DNA from: Plectrocnemia conspersa
Lineage: Eukaryota; Arthropoda; Insecta; Trichoptera; Polycentropodidae
Reading direction: 5' to 3'
Length of the DNA: 64,000 nucleotides
Assembly (NCBI GenBank): GCA_009617715.1
Contig: VTFK01000578.1
Coordinates: 50,471-114,470 of the forward strand
Both the position numbers and the translations under genes were made by a program. Shown piece by piece: positions 58,581 through 64,000 of this stretch. Each line of letters begins with the position of its first letter. Positions within the stretch are counted from its first letter, which is position 1. Below the pieces are notes generated by a model that was not told the DNA's origin, did not search any database, and worked only from the letters and a program-made list of their open reading frames with translations.

Positions 58581-59239
58581 CCGTGATTTGTTATTAGGCC
58601 TAAACAATGACTAATTTTTCAGATTTTCTATAAAGAGTCTATAATCTAGCAATTAGAGTGATTGTGGTTATGCACTTCAGTGGAAATCTGAGATTTTATG
58701 TTTTGTGTTTTATTATAGGCTAGCGAATCGTTCTTTAGCTCATTAGATTCTAAAGGTAATTTTTAGATTTAAATTATTCAATTCACTAGACAGGTATCAT
58801 TTCAGATTGACTATTATATTGTGCAACAAGTGTTTTGCTACAAATAAACTATTACATAATTTTTAAGTAATGTCCCGATAATTTTAAATATGTATTTATC
58901 TACATATAATTGTTTAATATAGATTTAAATACATATTATTATTTATCTGTATATATATAAATAATTTTAAAATAAATTATATATATAAAATGTACTATCA
59001 AATTATTGGTTCCGCGTCAAAAGATCCATGCAAGCGTCCACAAAAAAAAAATTTAGCTGACTAAAACTCTAGCCGATCATTGATTTTATTATTTATTAAA
59101 TATTACATTTTGTATATTTTTATATAATTTATTTTTAGAAAAACAATATTTTTTAATATGTATGCTGTAATTTAACACATAAAATATTTTAATGCTTATG
59201 TATTGAATAAAATAGTGTAAAGTATGTTACATACATTGT

Positions 59240-59700
59240 CGACATTAGATACGTATTTTTACTAGTAAAAATATAATTTCACTGACATGAGCTAGTAAAA
59301 TTAAATGCGGCTCTAAAATGTACGTTACCAGCGAATTTCATTTCTTAAAATAGTTAAACAATTAAAAGTAAAAAAATATTAATAGTTAAACAAATAATAG
59401 TAAAACGACATATCTGATAAATGTTTAAATTTAAACCTAACCCAAAGAATTAACCAAACTTAACCTAACCTAATTAATTTTATTCGACGTAGTTATGTTT
59501 GTTTTAATTAATTTAAATTAGGTTTAGGTTTCAACAGCAAGTGGTCGTTTTGCAACTGTTAAATTAAGTTTAACGATACACTACCTGTTAAGGCCAAAAT
59601 GTTCCAATAGTATGCGTAAAAATACATTTTCACTAGCCTAATTAGTGAAATTATATTTCTACTTGTGAACATACAACTTCAACGAAAAATCACTGTCATA
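59240..59700. repeat. MITE-like dispersed repeat, copy 2
   Basis: The core TTAGGTTTAGGTTTCAACAG, then TGCAACTGTTAAATTAAGTT, matches the copy at 9440-9760. Outer arms TTTTACTAGTAAAAATATA and ATTATATTTCTACTTGTGAA resemble its ends. An inner AACCTAACC-type stretch (about 59470) faces TTAGGTTTAGGTT (59519), so the element can fold back. A shorter fragment of the arms occurs near 16860-16915. Confidence 0.5.
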
Positions 59701-60959
59701 TATATATCGCTAAATTTTTTACATTATTACCATCAATTTTATTACATATTTTGCTAAATCATAAAAAATAAAAAATTTTAAATCTAAATTAATACAACAA
59801 TTCTTGTTTTTAATCACTTTTCTTTACAATGAAATTGCTGTTTCGTGATTCGAAAATATCCAGTATTTATATTGATTTCTTAGAAAAAATTTAAGATGAT
59901 GTTATTAAACGACTCATTTGACTCTTATTTTACCACGATAATATACATAGAATTTTTAACAAATTATAAATAATATATTAAAAAAATTATATAAAAAATA
60001 TTATAAATCAATGTTATTAAAAGACCAAAAGTAAATAATAAAAATTGTAAAAATATATAGTGTATATTATTTGCTATTAAAATTATTAAGCACCACCCTC
60101 GATCTTCTTTTAATTTAAGAAAAAAAAATATTAATAATTGTTTAAAACACGACGCTAAACATTTTCCTGCTATTATTTTATTTCTGATTTATTAAAAAAA
60201 TATTTTTTAGTAATAAAAATAAATAATTGAAGTTAATAATAAGATGTTAGTTACATGATCATAAAAACCAGTTTTTGCCCGCAAAGCGCGTATTTATGAA
60301 CCCGTAGCGCAAAAAATGATTTAATTAATAATTATTATTAGTGTTTTGAAGATATTGGAAATGATATAATGTTATTTTATACAATGATTTTTTCAAAATT
60401 AATAAAAAAAAAATATGCTAAAATATATAAAATATTCTTTAGAAACATAACGTTTTGTAATTATTGCCTATTTTAACATATAAATATAATAGTTAAACTA
60501 TATAGTATTTTTAAATTATAAATTGTACAGGCTTACTTTAGTGGAGTAGATAAATATCTAACAACTTATAAAATCAACTACAACCGTTAAAAATCATATT
60601 TAAAAAAATATTAAACAATATTTTGTATAATATTTATTTTCGTATCAAGAAGTGAGATTTATTTTTACAAATTATATTACTGTATTAATAATAATAAAAT
60701 ACAATTAACAGTGACAAAATATTTTAGTAATAGGAATTTTGGCAAAAAGTAGCGAAAACAAAATTCTTTCTAATTAAACTGTGTTTTTTGTATTTTTTTT
60801 ATATTTTCAGATTATTTAAATATAATTACTTTTTATTTCTGAATTGTTGTAACATCAATTTTATTTAATTTAAATTAGGCTATTGAATTAAAGTTTGGAA
60901 ATATCTAAGGTACAAAAAAGGTGATAAGAAGTATTTGAAAATGCTTTTACTATATACTG

Positions 60960-61700
60960 TTTAACCCTTTAAACGCGGAAATCGACTAAAGTCACCCAAT
61001 TGATTTTTTTATCTCTTTACGCAAAAATCAAAAATAAATAAAAATTAAGAAATAAGAACATTTGAACACAGTATCAAAGTAAAATTTGCATTTTTAAAAA
61101 AAAAACAATTTTATATTTATTATTGAATAACGCGTTGGTTAAGGAATTAACATGTAATTTTTATTCTAAAAAAATCGTATTGAGGAATAGAATTTTAAAG
61201 ATGTGGAAAATTATAAATACAGGTCCTTCTTTAGTTGATAACGTGCAACTGAATGCTTTAGTCAAATCAGAACCACGCACGACAAAAATGATAAGCAATA
61301 TAATTCTTGATCTTGTAGAAATGCTTGGAAAGTAAAAAAACTACAAAAATTGATGCCACATTAAAACAATCGATCTGCATTATAGTGTGATACAACTAAA
61401 GCTTTTACATAATTATTTTGTGTAGTCAAAATTGTACCAAACGAAAATTTTGAAACTGTTTTTGAGACTGCCGGTAGAATGCACTACATTTTTATATATC
61501 CTGGCGAAACCTGAGAGTTGTAGTCAATAAATCAAAAATATCTCGTCTTTAACAACCAAGCTACTGCCGAAAGTGTATTTAACGATTTTATAAAATCTAG
61601 AACTTGACAAAAAGCATTCATCAACCAACAAAAAAATATTTTCCTAATATATATAAAAATAATTATTTGATCGATTTGCATTTAGATCACTCTGGTGCTG
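60960..61700. mobile_element. Possible transposon remnant with TTAACCCTTTAAACGCGG end
   Basis: TTAACCCTTTAAACGCGGAAATC at about 60962 resembles a piggyBac-type end and the sequence at 6853. A 70-codon plus-strand frame follows (61123-61335), reading through NALVKSEPRTTKMISN, without a family match I can name, and then broken frames. The matching right end was not found. Low certainty. Confidence 0.25.
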
Positions 61701-61729
61701 AGCTGAAGTATATTAAATATCAGTGTCAC

Positions 61730-62250
61730 TGGTCATGTTATGTGATTTTAATGATACATTGGAGTTCATAACAAGCGGTCATTGACGATTCGTACTCTGG
61801 GTACCTTGGGGATCGCTTCTTTGTACATTAGCGCACCGCTGATGCGCATTTGAATACAAGTTGGCGACCACTGGCGAATGAGGGTAATTTGGCTAATGCA
61901 TTAGGACATGCCCGTTCCGGGAATCCCGCTGCATACGTACAATAATTACAGCCAAGAATTATTACTGGCTCGTTGACATAACCAGGACTTTATAATTCAC
62001 GGTTAATGCGCAACTGACCATTATGTGCCATCGGTTTTTAGTCTCATGTCGTGTTTGCCTTTTCTGCCACCAATAATTAACTAAGAAAAACGCATGCATT
62101 TTGCCATTCATTATTTCATTATAAAACCTCTGCTATGTGATTTGCAGCTGTGGACTTATGAGCTTTGAATTTATTCGTGAAATACTCAAGAGAAGCTCGT
62201 CAATGTCTCTTTAGCGTGTAATTCATAATGCTTAAGCCGTAGCTAATATA
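61730..62250. promoter_or_regulatory. eyg: GC-balanced island far upstream of exon 1
   Basis: About 500 bp with GCGCACCGCTGATGCGCATT, GCCCGTTCCGGGAATCCCGC, GCGACCACTGGCGAATG and AATAATTACAG cores. Reverse-strand reading meets early stops. Candidate enhancer. Confidence 0.35.
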
Positions 62251-62519
62251 TTTGCAATCGATTTTTTTATTTAATAAATATGTATATAATCCAATATAGT
62301 AAGATTAATGAGTATTTTTTACTAATAGAGAATTTTAGGACTAAAATAAATTAACAGAATTTTCTCTTTAAATGATTCATTTATATATTTTTCAAGGGCT
62401 TAAAAAATCTGATTTAAATCATTTATATATTATATACTAGAAAAGGGTACAGCAGTATAAATGATCAAATCAACCAATTGGATATTGAAAACTTAATTAA
62501 TGACTATTAAATATATGTT

Positions 62520-62780
62520 GTCCGATTGGAATCTTATTAACGGAAGCATTTCCTTAGTGTTAACTTGTTAACGATGCCGGGGAGATAACCATCGCCAAGG
62601 ACCCCGTTTTATAGCACACTTAGCACTTAATCAATTAGCAATTACAAGGTCTGACCTCCTGCGGAAGAGCCCCCTCGACGAAGCCAGCTTTATCATCGAT
62701 TAAAAGGCATGTTTGTAATATTAATCGGCATTTATGTCGCATTAAAGCCTGAATCTAATTATGATGTAAACAGGTGGTGA
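62520..62780. promoter_or_regulatory. eyg: GC-balanced island
   Basis: Contains GATGCCGGGGAGATAACC, CCATCGCCAAGGACCCCG and GCCCCCTCGACGAAGCC, with TCAATTAGCAATTA in between. A short minus-strand ATG frame exists but does not end in a plausible donor of the needed phase. Confidence 0.3.
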
Positions 62781-62987
62781 TTCGTACTCTATAAAAAAGT
62801 ATAACATGATATGCCTTTGTAATTTTACATAAATTTAAACACATGATTACATTACTTGCTAAAAATACAAAATATTTTTTCTACAAAGATAATATCATTT
62901 TGATACTTTATCACTATTTCATAAACTACTGATAAATTAATTTTTTCTTTATTAAGGAAATATTGTAGTAAAATTCTATTTGTAGAG

Positions 62988-63822
62988 TACGCTCGGGATA
63001 AGGATGCCGGTTTGTTATTGTGTGCGTGTACATGTATATGAGAGGGAGAAGTGATGTAGCGTGTACTTCGTTGTCTCGCTTTCTCTTTTAAGGACAGTCG
63101 CTGATTCGTCAACGCTGGTATTCGTCATTAAAGTTCAGTGTGGCTCAGAAGTTCGATCTTCTCTAGTAATTTATTTTAAAATAATTTTTGCATATTTATT
63201 TTATTCTTAACCCAGATATGCCCACTGTCCCATGGTTAGGTCACTAAACTCGTGCCACTGTTTTTTATTTAAGAGAACAAAATTTGATATCAAGGCTTCA
63301 AATATACACTGTAAGTTATTCGTTCTCTTACCCATGGATTAAAATATTTTAATTATTTTTCCATTAATCCGTACGTTGTTGGTTTTTTTACACTATTCTC
63401 TGTAAGGCTTAAAACTTATTATTCTTATCGTTGCGCCAATGATAATTTTTTAATTTATTCAATGGATTCTAATGATTTTTAATAGAGTCGTCGAGCCATT
63501 AAAAAATCTGTAACTAATTATTTTCCCATTTTATTTTTTTTGATTTTGAAGAATAGCTAAAACTTCATTATTTTTTTGACTATTGAAAGATTTTGAATTT
63601 TAAAATATTTAATTAATGACATCAATGTCTGGTTTCTTCGATTATATAATATTTTTTAATTTTCGTTGAAATTTCCATCTTAGCTCAGATGTGTATGTAT
63701 GTTAAATAAAAATATATTTTCTTTTAAAATAAAAAAAAAATTCTGATCAAAATTCTGATCAAAATTGTTTTACACCACAGTTCACGCACACAATAACAAA
63801 TCGAGATTTATCCCGAGCTGTA
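62988..63822 (+). mobile_element. Non-autonomous inverted-repeat element R2, copy 2
   Basis: Same order as copy 1 at 55708 in the same orientation, about 7.28 kb away: GAGTACGCTCGGGATAAGG start, AAGGACAGTCGCTGATTCGT, CAGATATGCCCACTGTCCCA, and an end in ACAATAACAAATCGAG...TTATCCCGAGC. It lacks the second arm of the inner inverted pair. The flanks of the two copies do not match, so these are two insertions rather than a segmental duplication. Confidence 0.75.
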
Positions 63823-64000
63823 CTCCTATCCCATTAAAAACCTTTTTTAAACGCGTTAAATACATTATGTTTGTGCAAAAATTAAAAAAAGTACACATAA
63901 GTTATTCTCATGAGAGAATGCCGAAAGACATTTTATAAACATTGAGAAGTAATTTTTTTAGAAAGCTTTTAAATAAAATAGTAATAAAAGAAATACCCAA

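Larger units (their letters stand above)
57266..64000 (-). other. eyg: Intron or 5' flank upstream of visible eyg exon 1
   Basis: The acceptor at 57266-57267 proves at least one upstream exon. None ending one base into a codon with an initiating ATG was recognised here, so the N-terminal exon probably lies beyond 64000. The stretch has islands at 58230-58580, 61730-62250 and 62520-62780, repeats at 57790, 59240 and 62988, and otherwise AT-rich sequence. Confidence 0.6.

Noticed and set aside
61123..61335. 70-codon frame as a transposase fragment
   Set aside because: Context suggests a transposon remnant, but the peptide cannot be tied to a named family by eye.
55605..63112. Frames at 55605-55832 and 62852-63112 encoding a shared peptide
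   Set aside because: Their similarity comes from lying in the two copies of element R2. The frames start and end in unrelated flanks or repeat ends.

Overview
The window is AT-rich eukaryotic DNA, most likely insect. It holds one recognisable protein-coding gene, the 3' five coding exons of an eyegone / twin-of-eyegone type Pax gene (eyg/toe), on the minus strand. The gene runs from an exon near 57.3 kb down to a stop codon at 8446. The call rests on five exons joined by canonical GT/AG introns in compatible phases. They encode a divergent, shortened PAI region, a full RED half of a paired domain, and a paired-class homeodomain with Ser at position 50. An insect origin is inferred from the Eyg-type protein, the low GC, and the mobile elements (a Jockey-clade LINE remnant, a piggyBac-like MITE, Tc1/mariner-like elements). 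I cannot fix the order; Lepidoptera or Coleoptera would both fit.

Layout. 1 to about 8.0 kb lies downstream of the gene and is AT-rich with several GC-balanced islands and one degenerate duplication. 8.0-8.45 kb is the probable 3' UTR. Coding exons, in transcription order, are 57265-57065, 26186-26046, 12278-11991, 9180-8996 and 8877-8446. The introns are about 30.9, 13.8, 2.8 and 0.12 kb. From 57.27 kb to the window end is the intron or 5' flank leading to an N-terminal exon that I cannot see. The visible message encodes 414 complete residues.

The introns hold two kinds of material. One is strongly AT-rich DNA with decayed tandem arrays (14.87-15.81 kb, 21.75-23.76 kb), smaller duplications, and transposon remnants: a LINE at 32.05-32.96, a piggyBac-like MITE at 33.13, a pogo/Tigger-like element at 40.82-41.65, a foldback element at 50.10-50.61, a TA-flanked MITE nested in another repeat at 52.84-53.62, and a pair of about 0.83 kb inverted-repeat elements at 55.71 and 62.99. 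The other is about twenty islands with normal GC, many CpGs and no coding potential. These are the natural candidates for conserved regulatory elements of a developmental transcription factor. Two stand out: a cluster of six GCCAT cores with a GAGAG site at 46.53-46.87 kb (Polycomb-response-element-like), and two STAT-type sites exactly 100 bp apart at 12.36 and 12.46 kb.

No tRNA, rRNA, CRISPR array or second protein-coding gene could be supported. No wholly new system is evident. The notable content is the large regulatory landscape around a single Pax gene.
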